The notes below the pieces were generated by a model. That model did not search any database and was not told the DNA's origin. It saw nothing but the letters and a program-made list of their open reading frames with translations. From contig JAHBVV010000001.1 in NCBI GenBank assembly GCA_019637335.1, positions 441,440 to 505,439 of the forward strand: 64,000 bases of DNA. The letters run 5' to 3'. A program made the translations under genes and the position numbers. Below, one piece after another: positions 8,751-20,823 of the stretch (position 1 is the first letter of the stretch; each line of letters opens with the position of its first letter). The DNA comes from Candidatus Hydrogenedentota bacterium (lineage in GTDB: Bacteria; Hydrogenedentota; Hydrogenedentia; Hydrogenedentales; JAEUWI01).

Positions 8751-10040
8751 ATGGTTTGCCGCAGGTTGTTCTTGTTGCTGTTTGCCGGGTTGATTGTCGC
8801 GCCGTTCAGTGGCGGGGCGCGCGCCGCCGCGGGGGGTGATGGCCTTTCGGTGGGCCCGGATGACTGGCCGTGGTGGCGCGGTGCGGACCGCAATGGTGTG
8901 GCGGCCTCCGGGCAGTCGCTGCCATCGGAATGGGGCGAGGAAAAGAATGTTCTGTGGAAGGTGGAGGTTCCCGGGCGCGGTTATTCTTCGCCGACGGTGG
9001 TGGGGGACCGGATCTACCTGACGACTTCCGACGAGGCTGCCGAGATCCAGTCGGTGCTGAGTTTTGATCGGCAATCGGGCGCGCTTCAGTGGAAGACGGA
9101 TGTGCACCAGGGCGGTTTTGCGTCGGAGGGGCGGCAGGGCCACGTGCGATCATCGAAGGCGTCGTGCACGGTGGCGTGCGATGGCGAGCGGGTGTTTGCG
9201 AGCTTCATCAACGACAACGCGGTGCACCTGACGGCGCTGGACTTGAACGGAGCGCAACTCTGGCAGCGGAAGGTCTCGGACTATGTCATGCACCAGGGCT
9301 ACGGGGCGTCGCCGGCCCTTTACGGCCCGCTGGTGATGGTCTCCGTTGATCATCATGGCGGCGGCGTCATCTCGGCCTACGATCGCGTTTCCGGCGATCT
9401 TGTCTGGTCGCAGCCGCGGCCGAAGAACCCGAATTATACGTCGCCGATGATCCTGAACGTTGCTGGGCGCGATCAGGCGATCCTGGTGGGGTGTGATATG
9501 GTGGCCAGTTACGACCCGATGAGCGGCGCGGTGAACTGGGAGACGCCCGGCGCGACGACGGAGTGCGTGACATCGACTGTGACCGATGGATCCGTGGTCG
9601 TGACGAGTGGCGGCTATCCGAGCAAACACATATCGGTGTTGCGCGGTGACGGATCGGGCGAGCAGCTGTGGCGGAACGAGACGATGGTGTATGTGCCTTC
9701 GATGATCTTGCACGATGGCCACCTGTACTCCGTGGATGACAATGGCGACGCCCGGTGCTACCGGCTGGAGACGGGCGAACTTGTTTGGGAGCACCGCCTG
9801 CGCGCGAAGTTTGGCGCGTCGCTGGTGATGGCGGACGGCCAGATTTACGCGACGGCGGACGATGGAACGACCTTCGTTTTTGCGGCGCGGCCGGACGCAT
9901 TTACGCCCGTGGCGGAGAACCGGATTGCGGCGGATGAGGTTCAGGCGACGCTGGCGATCTGCGGGAATCGGATCTATATGCGGGTGACGCAGGGCCGGGG
10001 CGAGGAGCGCCGGGAGATGCTGTACTGCATCGGGGAATAG
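8751..10040 (+). CDS. secreted PQQ-like beta-propeller protein
   Basis: A 429-aa protein with a signal peptide (LFLLLFAGLIVAPFSGGARA) and then WPWWRGADRNGVA, a typical opening of PQQ-binding-like propeller proteins in Planctomycetes-type genomes. Repeated blade motifs follow (LSFDRQSGALQWKTDV, LTALDLNGAQLWQ, YDRVSGDLVW, YDPMSGAVNWETP, YRLETGELVWEH), matching a seven- or eight-bladed PQQ/BamB-like fold. No dehydrogenase catalytic residues can be assigned, so it may be a scaffold or binding protein in the periplasm. It is monocistronic and ends at a bidirectional terminator shared with the efflux operon. Confidence 0.8.
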   Translation: MVCRRLFLLLFAGLIVAPFSGGARAAAGGDGLSVGPDDWPWWRGADRNGVAASGQSLPSEWGEEKNVLWKVEVPGRGYSSPTVVGDRIYLTTSDEAAEIQSVLSFDRQSGALQWKTDVHQGGFASEGRQGHVRSSKASCTVACDGERVFASFINDNAVHLTALDLNGAQLWQRKVSDYVMHQGYGASPALYGPLVMVSVDHHGGGVISAYDRVSGDLVWSQPRPKNPNYTSPMILNVAGRDQAILVGCDMVASYDPMSGAVNWETPGATTECVTSTVTDGSVVVTSGGYPSKHISVLRGDGSGEQLWRNETMVYVPSMILHDGHLYSVDDNGDARCYRLETGELVWEHRLRAKFGASLVMADGQIYATADDGTTFVFAARPDAFTPVAENRIAADEVQATLAICGNRIYMRVTQGRGEERREMLYCIGE

Positions 10041-10054
10041 GGCATCCCGAAGCA

Positions 10055-10101
10055 AAAAGAACGCGGGCCGGGATACGATTCCCGGCCCGCGCGTTGTTTT
10101 T
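10055..10101. terminator. bidirectional rho-independent terminator
   Basis: A perfect 12-bp stem (arms 10062-10073 CGCGGGCCGGGA and 10080-10091, 6-nt loop). TTGTTTTT follows on the plus strand and TTCTTTTT on the minus strand. It lies between the stops of two convergent genes and can serve both. Confidence 0.9.
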
Positions 10102-10104
10102 GGG

Positions 10105-11739
10105 CTATTCCACCTGGGCCGCCGCGGGCTCCGCCGGTTCGGAGGGGGCCGGGGCATTTGCGGGGGCGTCCGCGTCGGGGACGACCGCGTTGGGGTCCCA
10201 CCCGCCGCCGAGGGCTTTGTAGAGGGCGACGAGGTTCGCCAGTACGATGCTCTCGCTCTGGACGAGCTGATCCTCGGTGTTGAAGAGGTCGCGCTGCGCC
10301 TGCAGGACGTTCAGGAAGCCTTCAAGGCCGCGCTGGTAGCGCTCGTTTGCGAGTTTTACCGCGCGCTGGTTCGCGGCGACGGCTTCCTTGAGGGTCCGGT
10401 GGAAGACCTGCTCCTTGTTGAAGCCGACGAGGGCATGTTCGACGTCGCCCAGGGCTCCGAGCAGGGTCTGCTCGTAGCGGAGGAGGGCGGCTTCCTGGCG
10501 GGCGTTTTGCACTTCGATGTTGGCGCGAATGCGCCCGCCCTGGAAAACGGGCCAGTTGACGCGGGGCCCGATGGAGCCGAGGAGGTTGCCGCTTTCGGCC
10601 AGGTTGCCGAGGACGTTGCTCTGGCTGGAGACGCCGCCGGTGAGGAAGAAGCGGGGATAGCGTTCGGCCATGGCGACGCCGATGCGCGCGTTCTGTGCCG
10701 CGAGCTGCCGCTCGGCGACGCGGATATCGGGGCGGCGGCGGAGCAACTCCGAGGGCAGGCCGACGGGAATTGCGGACGGGGCGGCCGGGAGGGCCTGGAC
10801 GGGTTCCAGCTCTTCGAGGAGGGATCCGGGCGCGCCGCCGAGCAGGAGGCCGATGCGGTAGATCGCGCTCGCGATCTGTTGCTCCAGCAGGGGAACCTGC
10901 CCCTGGAAGGTGGCGAGGAGGGCTTCGGCGCGGACGGCGTCGAGTTCGCTGCTGATGCCGGCGTCATACCGGGCGCTGGTGAGGTTGACGGTTTCCGCCT
11001 GGGCCTCGATATTCCGCTGGGTGATGGCGAGGCGCTGCTGGGCGGCGCGGAGATCGATGTAGTTCAGTGCGACTTCGGCGGCGAGCGACACGAGCACATC
11101 GCGCTCGGCCTCGATGGCGGCCTGCAATTCCGCGTCGGCCGCCTCGATGGCGCGCCTGTTTCCACCGAAGACATCGAGCTCCCAGGAGGCGTCGAATCCG
11201 GCGCGGAAAAGATCCGTCGTGCGATCGGGGGCGCCGCCCGAGGGGCTGATGGTGATGCCGGTGGTCGCGCCGGCCGCGTTTGCGGTTTGCGAGATGGATG
11301 TATTGCGCCCGCGGATCGTGATGGTGCGGGAGAGGCCGCCCGGCCCGAGGCTCAGGCCGCCCGAAACCGGCGGGCCGCTGTCGAAGTTCTGCTCGGGGCC
11401 GCGGGAGCGGGTTGCCGCGGCGTCAAAGCCGACTTGGGGCATGAGGGCGGATTCCGCGATGCCACGCGCGGCGCGGGCCTCCCGGACGCGGGTACCGGCG
11501 ATGCGCAGGTCGAGGTTGCTTTCGACCGCGCGGCGGATGAGGCCGTTCAGGACGGGGTCCTGGAGCTGCTCCCACCAGCGGGCGACATCCGTGTCGCTTT
11601 CGGTGACGCCGGTCGCTTTTTCCGAAACCCAGCCGGGCGGCGTATCGAGATCCGGGCGGTCGTAGTCCGGCCCGGTCACGCAGCCGGCGGCCAGTACAGC
11701 GAGGGCCGCAGCGGCGGCAAAGTTTAATGGTGCGCGCAT
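10105..11739 (-). CDS. RND efflux outer-membrane channel lipoprotein (OprM/NodT family)
   Basis: This 544-aa protein is a TolC-like outer-membrane factor. Its signal peptide ends in the lipobox LAAGC, so it is lipid-anchored. The early motif GPDYDRPDLDTPPGW and two repeated helical hairpin halves (DLRIAGTRVREARAARGI; AERYPRFFLTGGV) are family signatures. A low-complexity Ala/Pro tail follows YKALGGGW. It is the last gene of an operon, starting 6 bp after the RND pump stop. It should form the exit duct of the tripartite pump. Confidence 0.93.
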   Translation of the reverse strand: MRAPLNFAAAAALAVLAAGCVTGPDYDRPDLDTPPGWVSEKATGVTESDTDVARWWEQLQDPVLNGLIRRAVESNLDLRIAGTRVREARAARGIAESALMPQVGFDAAATRSRGPEQNFDSGPPVSGGLSLGPGGLSRTITIRGRNTSISQTANAAGATTGITISPSGGAPDRTTDLFRAGFDASWELDVFGGNRRAIEAADAELQAAIEAERDVLVSLAAEVALNYIDLRAAQQRLAITQRNIEAQAETVNLTSARYDAGISSELDAVRAEALLATFQGQVPLLEQQIASAIYRIGLLLGGAPGSLLEELEPVQALPAAPSAIPVGLPSELLRRRPDIRVAERQLAAQNARIGVAMAERYPRFFLTGGVSSQSNVLGNLAESGNLLGSIGPRVNWPVFQGGRIRANIEVQNARQEAALLRYEQTLLGALGDVEHALVGFNKEQVFHRTLKEAVAANQRAVKLANERYQRGLEGFLNVLQAQRDLFNTEDQLVQSESIVLANLVALYKALGGGWDPNAVVPDADAPANAPAPSEPAEPAAAQVE

Positions 11740-11745
11740 ATAATT

Positions 11746-14700
11746 TTACTCCGTTTCGGGATCGCCGTCGCTTGCGGCCGGCTTGTTCCCGCGGATGAGT
11801 TCGGTCAGCTTCTGGATCAGTACGAAGAATACCGGCACAAAGACCACGGCCAGGAAGGTGGCCGCGATCATGCCGCCCATGACGCCGGTGCCGATGGAAC
11901 GCCGCCCCGCGGCGCCGGCTCCTGCGCTGATGGCGAGGGGCAATACGCCCATGGTGAATGCGAGTGAGACCATGAGGATGGGGCGGAGGCGCAGGCGGGC
12001 GGCTTCGAGGGCGGCCTCGACGATGCCCTTGCCGGCGCGGCGCTCCTGTGCGGCGAACTCGACGATGAGGATGGCGTTTTTCGCGGCCAGGCCGATGAGG
12101 GTGAGGAGGCCGATCTGGAAGTAGATGTCGCGGGGCATGCCGAGGGCGTAGACCGCGGCGACAGCTCCGAACATGCCGAAGGGCACGGCGAGGATCACGG
12201 CGAAGGGCAGGGACCACTTCTCGTATTGGGCCGCGAGCACCAGGAAGACCATCACGAGGCCGAACATCAGGATGTAGGGGGCCTGGTTGCCGGCCGCGAC
12301 TTCCTGGTAGGACGCGCCGCTCCATTCGAAGCCGTAGCCCTCGGGGAGGGATTCGGCGGCGATGGCCTCAATGCGCTTGAGGGCGTCGCCGGTGCTGAAT
12401 CCGGGCGCGGGCTCGCCGGTGATCTGTACGCTGGGGTAGCTGTTGAAGCGGGTGACGAGGTTGGGTCCGGCGTTGAAGTCGAGATCGATGACACTGGAGA
12501 GTTCGACCATATCGCCGTTGTTGGTTCGGGCGTATATCCGGCGGATGTCGCCGGGCTCCCGGCGGAACTCCGACTCGGCCTGGACCTGCACGCGGTATAC
12601 GCGCCCGAACTTTGTGAAATCGTTTACGTAGAGGGCGCCGAGGTAGGCCTGAAGGCTGTCGAAGATCTCGTTCATCCGCAGGCCCATGGCTTTGGCGCGG
12701 GTGCGGTCGACGTTCGCGAAGATGCGGGGCTGGCTGATGTTGAGGACGGAATTCAGGTTTTGCAGTTGGGGGTCCCCCCCCAGGGCGGCCATGAAATCCT
12801 GCGAGACTTCGGCGAGCTGCTCGATGTCGCTGACGCCGCGGGCCTGGAGCTGCATCTCGAAGCCGGCACGCACGCCCAGGCCGCGGATGGCGGGGGGGTT
12901 GAGGGCGAGGATGAGGGCGTCCTTGTGGCCGCCGAAGCGCCCGAACATGCGGCCCACAACGCTTTCGACGTGGTGGTCGGGTCCCGGCCGGTCCTTCCAG
13001 TTTTTGAGATTGACGAACATGACCGCGCCGTTGGTGTTTGGCACGAAGCCCGAGAGGAAGTCGATGCCGACGAGCGCGACGACGTGCTCGACCTCGGACT
13101 GCGCCAGGACGAATTCCTCCACCTCTTCGACCACCCTGGTGGTGCGGTTGAGGGCGCTTCCCTGGGGAAGCTGCACGGCGACGATGAAGTAGCCCTGGTC
13201 CTCCTGTGGCACGAACCCGCCGGGGACGCGTCCGAAGAGCACATAGGTCAGCGCGACGAGGCCCAGGAAGAGGGCGACGGTCAGGTAGCTGAATCGTATG
13301 GCGAGGCGGACGACGCGCACGTAGAAATTCCGGCCCTTCTCGAAGAACCAGTCGAAGGCGCGGAAGGGGGCCCATTTCTGGTGCGTGCGCTGGAGCATGA
13401 GCCGGCACAGCGCGGGGCTCAGGGAAATGGCCACGATGCCGGAGATGGCCACGGAGACGCAGATGGTGATGGCGAACTGCTGGTACATGGCTCCAGTGAG
13501 GCCGCCCAGAAAGACCACGGGAAGGAATACCGCCAGGAGCACGAGCACGCTGGCCACGACGGCTCCGAAGATCTGCCGCATGGCCTTGACGGTGGCTTCG
13601 CGCCGCGAGAGCTTCTTGTCTTCGTGCAGAACGCGCTCGACGTTTTCCACGACGAGGATCGCGTCGTCGACCACGATGCCGATGGCGAGTACGAGGCCGA
13701 AGAGGGTGAGCGTGTTGATGGAGAAGCCAAGGGCCATCATGCCCAGGAAGGTTCCGATGATGGAGACGGGGACGGCGAGCAGCGGGATGAAGGTGGCGCG
13801 CCAGCTTCCCAGGAAGACAAACACGACCAGCACCACGAGCAGGGCGGCTTCAAGGAGTGTCTTTACGACCTCGGTGATGGATGCGTCGATGAAGCGGGTG
13901 ATGTCGAAGGGGATGTCATAGCGCACGCCCTCGGGGAAGTTCCGGGCGAGCACCTCCATTTCCTCTTTTACGCCGAGCAGGGTCGAAAGCGCGTTGGCTC
14001 CCGGCTGCAGGAAGATCAGGATCGGTACGGCGGGCTTGGCGTTGTATCGGCCGAAGGAATCGTAGCTCAGCGCGTCCAGCTCGATGCGGGATACGTCCCC
14101 CAGCCGGAGCATGGAGCCGTCCGGTTCCGCGCGGAGGATGATTTCCTCGTAGTCTTCCGGTTCGGAAAGGCGTCCCTGTGTGATGACGGGGATCGTAAAG
14201 GCGACCTCGCCTTCCATCGGTTCCGCGCCGATACGTCCCGCCGCGAAGAGGGAATTCTGCTCGCGGATCGCGTTCGCGATGTCGCTGATGGTCATGCCTC
14301 TCGCCGCAAGCTGGTCCGGGTTGAGCCAGATGCGCATGGAATAGTCTTTGCCGCCGAATACGGTGACGTCACCGACGCCCGGTACGCGCTTGAGCGCGTC
14401 GAGCAGGTTAATGGTGGCGTAATTGGCGAGGAAGATGTCGTCCACCTGGCCGTTTTCGGCGTTGAGGGCGACCACGCCGAGGATGTTGTTGGCGCGCTTG
14501 GTCACGGAGACGCCCTGGCGTATTACTTCCTGGGGCAGCCGCGGCTCGGCGCGCTTGAGGCGGTTCTGAACTTCGACCGCGGCGATGTCCAGGTTGGCGC
14601 CGATGTTGAATGTGCACACGACGGTGAGCTGGCCGTTGTTGGTGGCCGTGGACTGGTAGTAGAGCAGGTTTTCGATGCCGCTCAGTTCCTGCTCGATCGG

Positions 14701-14892
14701 TGTTGCGATGGACTCCGAGACGGTCTCCGCGTCGGCGCCGGGATAGTTTGCCTGGATTACGACGGTGGGCGGCGTGATCTCGGGCGATTGCTCGACTGGG
14801 AGGAAAAAGATGGACACCGCGCCGCAGAGGGTAATCACAATCGAGATCACCGCGGCGAACACCGGTCGATCGATGAAGAATTTCGCCAACAT
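11746..14892 (-). CDS. RND multidrug efflux transporter, AcrB-like (HAE1)
   Basis: This 1048-aa inner-membrane protein is the proton-driven pump of the system. The N-terminus FFIDRPVFAAVISIVI, the paired aspartates GIVVDDAILVVENVER in TM4 and the lysine in IGLAAKNAILIVEFA (TM10) are the proton-relay residues of AcrB-type pumps. Length is typical for the HAE1 subfamily. Docking and pore domains lie in two large periplasmic loops. Its start lies 3 bp after the adaptor stop, so translation is probably coupled. The substrates cannot be deduced from sequence. Confidence 0.95.
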   Translation of the reverse strand: MLAKFFIDRPVFAAVISIVITLCGAVSIFFLPVEQSPEITPPTVVIQANYPGADAETVSESIATPIEQELSGIENLLYYQSTATNNGQLTVVCTFNIGANLDIAAVEVQNRLKRAEPRLPQEVIRQGVSVTKRANNILGVVALNAENGQVDDIFLANYATINLLDALKRVPGVGDVTVFGGKDYSMRIWLNPDQLAARGMTISDIANAIREQNSLFAAGRIGAEPMEGEVAFTIPVITQGRLSEPEDYEEIILRAEPDGSMLRLGDVSRIELDALSYDSFGRYNAKPAVPILIFLQPGANALSTLLGVKEEMEVLARNFPEGVRYDIPFDITRFIDASITEVVKTLLEAALLVVLVVFVFLGSWRATFIPLLAVPVSIIGTFLGMMALGFSINTLTLFGLVLAIGIVVDDAILVVENVERVLHEDKKLSRREATVKAMRQIFGAVVASVLVLLAVFLPVVFLGGLTGAMYQQFAITICVSVAISGIVAISLSPALCRLMLQRTHQKWAPFRAFDWFFEKGRNFYVRVVRLAIRFSYLTVALFLGLVALTYVLFGRVPGGFVPQEDQGYFIVAVQLPQGSALNRTTRVVEEVEEFVLAQSEVEHVVALVGIDFLSGFVPNTNGAVMFVNLKNWKDRPGPDHHVESVVGRMFGRFGGHKDALILALNPPAIRGLGVRAGFEMQLQARGVSDIEQLAEVSQDFMAALGGDPQLQNLNSVLNISQPRIFANVDRTRAKAMGLRMNEIFDSLQAYLGALYVNDFTKFGRVYRVQVQAESEFRREPGDIRRIYARTNNGDMVELSSVIDLDFNAGPNLVTRFNSYPSVQITGEPAPGFSTGDALKRIEAIAAESLPEGYGFEWSGASYQEVAAGNQAPYILMFGLVMVFLVLAAQYEKWSLPFAVILAVPFGMFGAVAAVYALGMPRDIYFQIGLLTLIGLAAKNAILIVEFAAQERRAGKGIVEAALEAARLRLRPILMVSLAFTMGVLPLAISAGAGAAGRRSIGTGVMGGMIAATFLAVVFVPVFFVLIQKLTELIRGNKPAASDGDPETE

Positions 14893-14895
14893 ACG

Positions 14896-16065
14896 CTATT
14901 CCCCGGCGGCGCTGGCGTTGCCGGCCGCGTCTGGCGTGGCTTGCCCGACCAGCGGGGAAGGGGCGACTTCCGTGCCCGGCTGCACGTTGATCAGGCCGTC
15001 AATCAGCACACGTTCGCCCGCCGACAGGCCGGACTCGACAATCCACTCCGCGCCGCTCCAATCGCCGGGCTCAATGTATCGCTGTTCGGCGGTGTTGTCC
15101 CCGGCGAGCACGTAGACGTAGCTTCCCTGGGGCGACTCGTTGACCGCGCGCTGCGGAATTGCAATGGCTCCGGGGCGGACATATCCCCGCATGTGCGCGC
15201 GGACGAACTGGCCGGGTTTGAGGACGCGGTCCGGATTGGCGAAGGTGGCGCGCATTTCGACGGAGCCGGTTCGGGTGTCGACGGTGGTGCTCTCGAAGTC
15301 GAGGACGCCTTTTTCCGGGTAGGCGGTTCCGTCCAGGAGGGTGATTTCGATGTAGGGCTGCTCCGCGCCGGCCAGCACATAGCCGCCATTTGACGAAAAG
15401 GAGCGCCAGCGCAGGAACTCCCGCTCGGTCATGGGGTAGCTCACGTAGATCGGATCCACCTGGCGAATTTCGGTGAGCAGGCCGTTCTGGCCCTCGTCCA
15501 CGAAGCTGCCGATTTCCTTGAGGGTCTTGCCGACGTACCCGGTGAGCGGGGCCGCGATCGTGGTGTATCCGAGTTCGAGTTGGGCTTTGGCGAGCTCGGC
15601 CTTCGCCAGGTTAAGGGCGGCGGCGGCGTTGGTCTGTTCCGCGAGCTGCTTGTCCAGATCGCTCTGGGCGATGGCTCCCGGCACGGCGACGGACTGGAGG
15701 CGATCGGCCTCGCGTTCCGCCAGGGTGAGGCGGGCCTGCGCTTGTTCGACGCGGGCCTTCGCGATCTGCAGGTCGGCCTCGAAGGGGCGCGGGTCGATCA
15801 GGTACAGGCGGGCGCCAGACTCGACGAGCGAACCTTCTTCAAACTCTCGGGTTTCCAGGAAGCCCCGCACGCGGGAGCGAATTTCGACGATCCGGGAGGC
15901 CTCCGTCACGCCGACGAAGGTAAAGGACACGGGCATGTCGCGCGGGAGCACTTCCACGAAGGTCACGTCCGGCGGCGGCGGGGCGGGTGGTTGCGCGCTG
16001 GATGGCACACTGCCCGCCGCAAGCAGGAGCGTAGCGAGGATCACTCGGATTCGGTTGAACTGCAT
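14896..16065 (-). CDS. RND efflux periplasmic adaptor subunit (MFP, AcrA-like)
   Basis: This 389-aa adaptor bridges the RND pump and the outer-membrane channel. A signal peptide (ILATLLLAAGSVPSSAQ) is followed by a barrel-sandwich segment (EIRSRVRGFLETREF), a coiled-coil hairpin around residues 95-160 (KARVEQAQARLTLAEREADR) and a beta-barrel/membrane-proximal domain (RATFANPDRVLKPGQFVRA). No lipobox cysteine is present, so it is probably anchored by its signal segment or is soluble. It is the first gene of the MFP-RND-OMF operon, 145 bp downstream of the TetR gene. Confidence 0.93.
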   Translation of the reverse strand: MQFNRIRVILATLLLAAGSVPSSAQPPAPPPPDVTFVEVLPRDMPVSFTFVGVTEASRIVEIRSRVRGFLETREFEEGSLVESGARLYLIDPRPFEADLQIAKARVEQAQARLTLAEREADRLQSVAVPGAIAQSDLDKQLAEQTNAAAALNLAKAELAKAQLELGYTTIAAPLTGYVGKTLKEIGSFVDEGQNGLLTEIRQVDPIYVSYPMTEREFLRWRSFSSNGGYVLAGAEQPYIEITLLDGTAYPEKGVLDFESTTVDTRTGSVEMRATFANPDRVLKPGQFVRAHMRGYVRPGAIAIPQRAVNESPQGSYVYVLAGDNTAEQRYIEPGDWSGAEWIVESGLSAGERVLIDGLINVQPGTEVAPSPLVGQATPDAAGNASAAGE

Positions 16066-16178
16066 AAATCGACCTTTCCATGATCGGGATCCGTTTCGCC
16101 GGAGGACATACCGGGCCCCCGGCGGTACGGCGTTACAGAACTCAGGGAACTATGCGCACCCCTGCGGTTGTGCGTGTC

Positions 16179-16205
16179 CCGCCCGGGCGCCAGCCAGGCG
16201 GGCGG
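16179..16205 (-). terminator. hairpin after the TetR gene
   Basis: CCGCCCG at 16179-16185 pairs with CGGGCGG at 16199-16205, directly after the TetR stop. No T-run follows on the minus strand, so it may only weaken read-through into the pump genes. Confidence 0.35.
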
Positions 16206-16210
16206 TACTG

Positions 16211-16762
16211 CTACGTGGTTGCCCGCGCGAGGCGCGCCGCCATCGCCAGCATGGCGTTCACGAGCGCCTCGCGCTGATCCGCCGAAAACGGCGAGACATT
16301 GAGGGTTTCCATCAGCCGCAGGCCGTCGGCGGCCAGCAGCAGAATGGCTGCCTCTTCGTCCAGATTAAGGGACCCGAGTTCGGCGAAGCGGTTCACGTGG
16401 AACGAACGAATGGGCTCCTTCAGGTCGGGACAATTCGCCAGCGCGGATATCAGCGCGGCGCCCAGTTGCGGGTTTCGATCATCGTCGAGCAGGCAGGCTT
16501 CCACGTCGCACCGCAAGGCGGCTTCGACATCGTCTCCGAGGTCGGCGCGCCGCGCGGCGCGTTTTGCCCGGGCTTTCTCGGCCAGCCGCGCCACGAGGGC
16601 CTGCAGGAGGGCGTCTTTTGTGGGGAAGTGATAGAGGAGTCCGCCCTTGCTCACCCCGGCCTGCTCGGCGACGGCGTCGAGTGTCAGGCGCCAGGCCCCC
16701 TGCTCGGTGAGCACGACTTCGGCGGCGTCGAGCATGGCTTCTTTGCCGCTTGGGCGCACCAT
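16211..16762 (-). CDS. TetR/AcrR family repressor of the efflux operon
   Basis: A 183-aa regulator with an N-terminal helix-turn-helix (residues about 25-52, LDAVAEQAGVSKGGLLYHFPTKDALL) characteristic of TetR/AcrR proteins. The C-terminal half is an all-helical ligand and dimer domain, with CLLDDDRNPQLGAALISALANCP matching the TetR_C class found near pumps. It is encoded just upstream of the MFP-RND-OMF genes on the same strand. A 30-bp palindrome over its own promoter implies autoregulation. Ligand binding by a pump substrate would release it; this is known for the family and inferred here. Confidence 0.9.
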   Translation of the reverse strand: MVRPSGKEAMLDAAEVVLTEQGAWRLTLDAVAEQAGVSKGGLLYHFPTKDALLQALVARLAEKARAKRAARRADLGDDVEAALRCDVEACLLDDDRNPQLGAALISALANCPDLKEPIRSFHVNRFAELGSLNLDEEAAILLLAADGLRLMETLNVSPFSADQREALVNAMLAMAARLARATT

Positions 16763-16783
16763 TTGGGGTTCTCCTGGGGTGGG

Positions 16784-16813
16784 GTTACTGGACCGTCTAG
16801 ACGGTATAGTAAC
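16784..16813. promoter_or_regulatory. TetR operator palindrome
   Basis: A perfect 14-bp core ACCGTCTAGACGGT (16792-16805) is extended by GTTACT and AGTAAC arms at 16784-16789 and 16808-16813. It lies 22 bp before the TetR start and covers the -10 box at 16806-16811. Confidence 0.85.
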
Positions 16814-16835
16814 GTGTGGTTGGATGATGTGTCAA
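16806..16835 (-). promoter_or_regulatory. promoter of the TetR gene (-35/-10)
   Basis: On the minus strand, TTGACA (16830-16835) is followed after 18 bp by TACTAT (16806-16811). The -10 box sits inside the operator palindrome, so bound repressor would block RNA polymerase. Confidence 0.75.
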
Positions 16836-16845
16836 GTTATTTGGG

Positions 16846-16922
16846 TGGACGGGGTGGACGGAGTGGACAGAGTGGACAGAGTGGACAGAGTGGACAGAGT
16901 GGACAGAGTGGACAGAGTGGAA
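16846..16922 (+). repeat. 9-bp tandem repeat GTGGACAGA
   Basis: About eight copies of the unit GTGGACAGA/GTGGACGGA lie between the TetR promoter and the PASTA/G8 gene. The same unit occurs inside coding regions at 38612 and 41892. Confidence 0.9.
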
Positions 16923-16998
16923 GGGGGGAAGGTGGGAAGGGGGGATGGTGCGGCACGTCCGCCGCAGGCGGAAAGGGGGAAGGCGACGTAATCTGGCT

Positions 16999-19938
<2,940 letters not shown>

Positions 19939-19951
19939 TGATGGGTGGCGC

Positions 19952-20068
19952 CTACGGTTTCTTGCGCGTCGCGCGCACACGAACGGGTTTGGGCGCGAGT
20001 TGGGGGTGGGGGACAAGGAGCAGCGCGCCAGTCAACAGGGCGCCCGAGGCGAGAATCCAGATGGTCAT
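19952..20068 (-). CDS. small hypothetical membrane protein
   Basis: An ATG-started frame of 38 codons reads MTIWILASGALLTGALLL and then a Pro/Arg/Lys-rich tail ending TRKKP. It has one hydrophobic segment followed by positive charge, as in small single-pass membrane proteins. AGGAAAGG lies upstream. It ends 13 bp before the start of the PASTA/G8 lipoprotein gene on the same strand, so it may be a leader gene of that unit. I recognise no family. A chance open frame remains possible. Confidence 0.4.
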   Translation of the reverse strand: MTIWILASGALLTGALLLVPHPQLAPKPVRVRATRKKP

Positions 20069-20253
20069 GGCGTTTCACACCTTTCCTGACTGCTTGCACG
20101 CCGAGCCAGGCCAGGCTGTGAAAACAGGCATCCGTTCCGGCATACACCGTGTGTGCCACCCCAAGTATACCCGGATCCTGCCCTTCTGCCAAGCGCTGGC
20201 GGCGGGATATCGGGGTAAGGCATTAAAAGTAATGGGGTTGCGGGTGGAGCGGA

Positions 20254-20823
20254 CTACGGAGCGTCCGCGCTGGCGATCTGGACGAGGTCGTAGAGTTCGC
20301 GGACGACGACCTTCAGTTCGGGGTCGGCATCGTAGGCGGCGGAAACGAGCTTTCGGGCGGCTGCGAGGTCGCCACAGGCCTTGCCGCGCGCGATCAGGCG
20401 GCGGCATTCGGCTGGCATCGGTCCCCAGTTGCCGCATTCGACGTACTGGTCGTTGATGAAGATGAACTTGGGGATGGCTTCGCCGCCGTTGGTGAGGAAG
20501 CGGGTGAAGACGTCCAGATACTGCTCGCGCGTGACGAAGCGCACGTGCAGTTTGTCCGTAGCCCGGGCCATGGCTTCGAGGGCCGGAACGTGGCGGACGA
20601 CGTCGCCGCACCAGTCTTCGGCGATCACCACGACATTTACAGTGCGCTTGAGGGCCTTAAGGCCGGCGGCGATGTCCGCCTCCAGGGTGAGTCCGGCGAG
20701 GGCCGCCGCCATCTTTTCGCGGTTTTCGTCGGACTCCGCCGCCGCGAGCCAGGCGTCGAACGCCTTGCCGGAGCGGAGGACTTCCTCCCAGTCGATGGGG
20801 CGCAATAGTGGGGGTTTGGGCAT
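20254..20823 (-). CDS. thioredoxin-family protein with WCGD site
   Basis: A 189-aa protein with a thioredoxin fold of the Thioredoxin_9 type (N-terminal helical extension, VVVIAEDWCGDVVRHVPAL, IPKFIFIND strand with cis-proline). The active site is W71-C72-G73-D74: the usual second cysteine is missing, so it cannot do a classical two-cysteine exchange. Monothiol chemistry or a non-redox role is possible. There is no signal peptide, so it is cytoplasmic. It lies upstream of the PASTA/G8 unit on the same strand, about 185 bp away, and is probably separately transcribed. Confidence 0.75.
   Translation of the reverse strand: MPKPPLLRPIDWEEVLRSGKAFDAWLAAAESDENREKMAAALAGLTLEADIAAGLKALKRTVNVVVIAEDWCGDVVRHVPALEAMARATDKLHVRFVTREQYLDVFTRFLTNGGEAIPKFIFINDQYVECGNWGPMPAECRRLIARGKACGDLAAARKLVSAAYDADPELKVVVRELYDLVQIASADAP

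Noticed and set aside
8246-8893. 215-aa Pro/Thr-rich protein on the minus strand over the 102-bp array
   Set aside because: Its sequence is only the translated repeat, and the 128-bp period shifts frame in every unit.
12226-15393. 1055-aa open frame antisense to the RND pump and adaptor
   Set aside because: It mirrors the pump gene, has no family signatures and only reflects the absence of stops in GC-rich antisense DNA.
16846-16922. CRISPR or iteron origin
   Set aside because: A simple 9-bp microsatellite without spacers; the same unit recurs in coding DNA.
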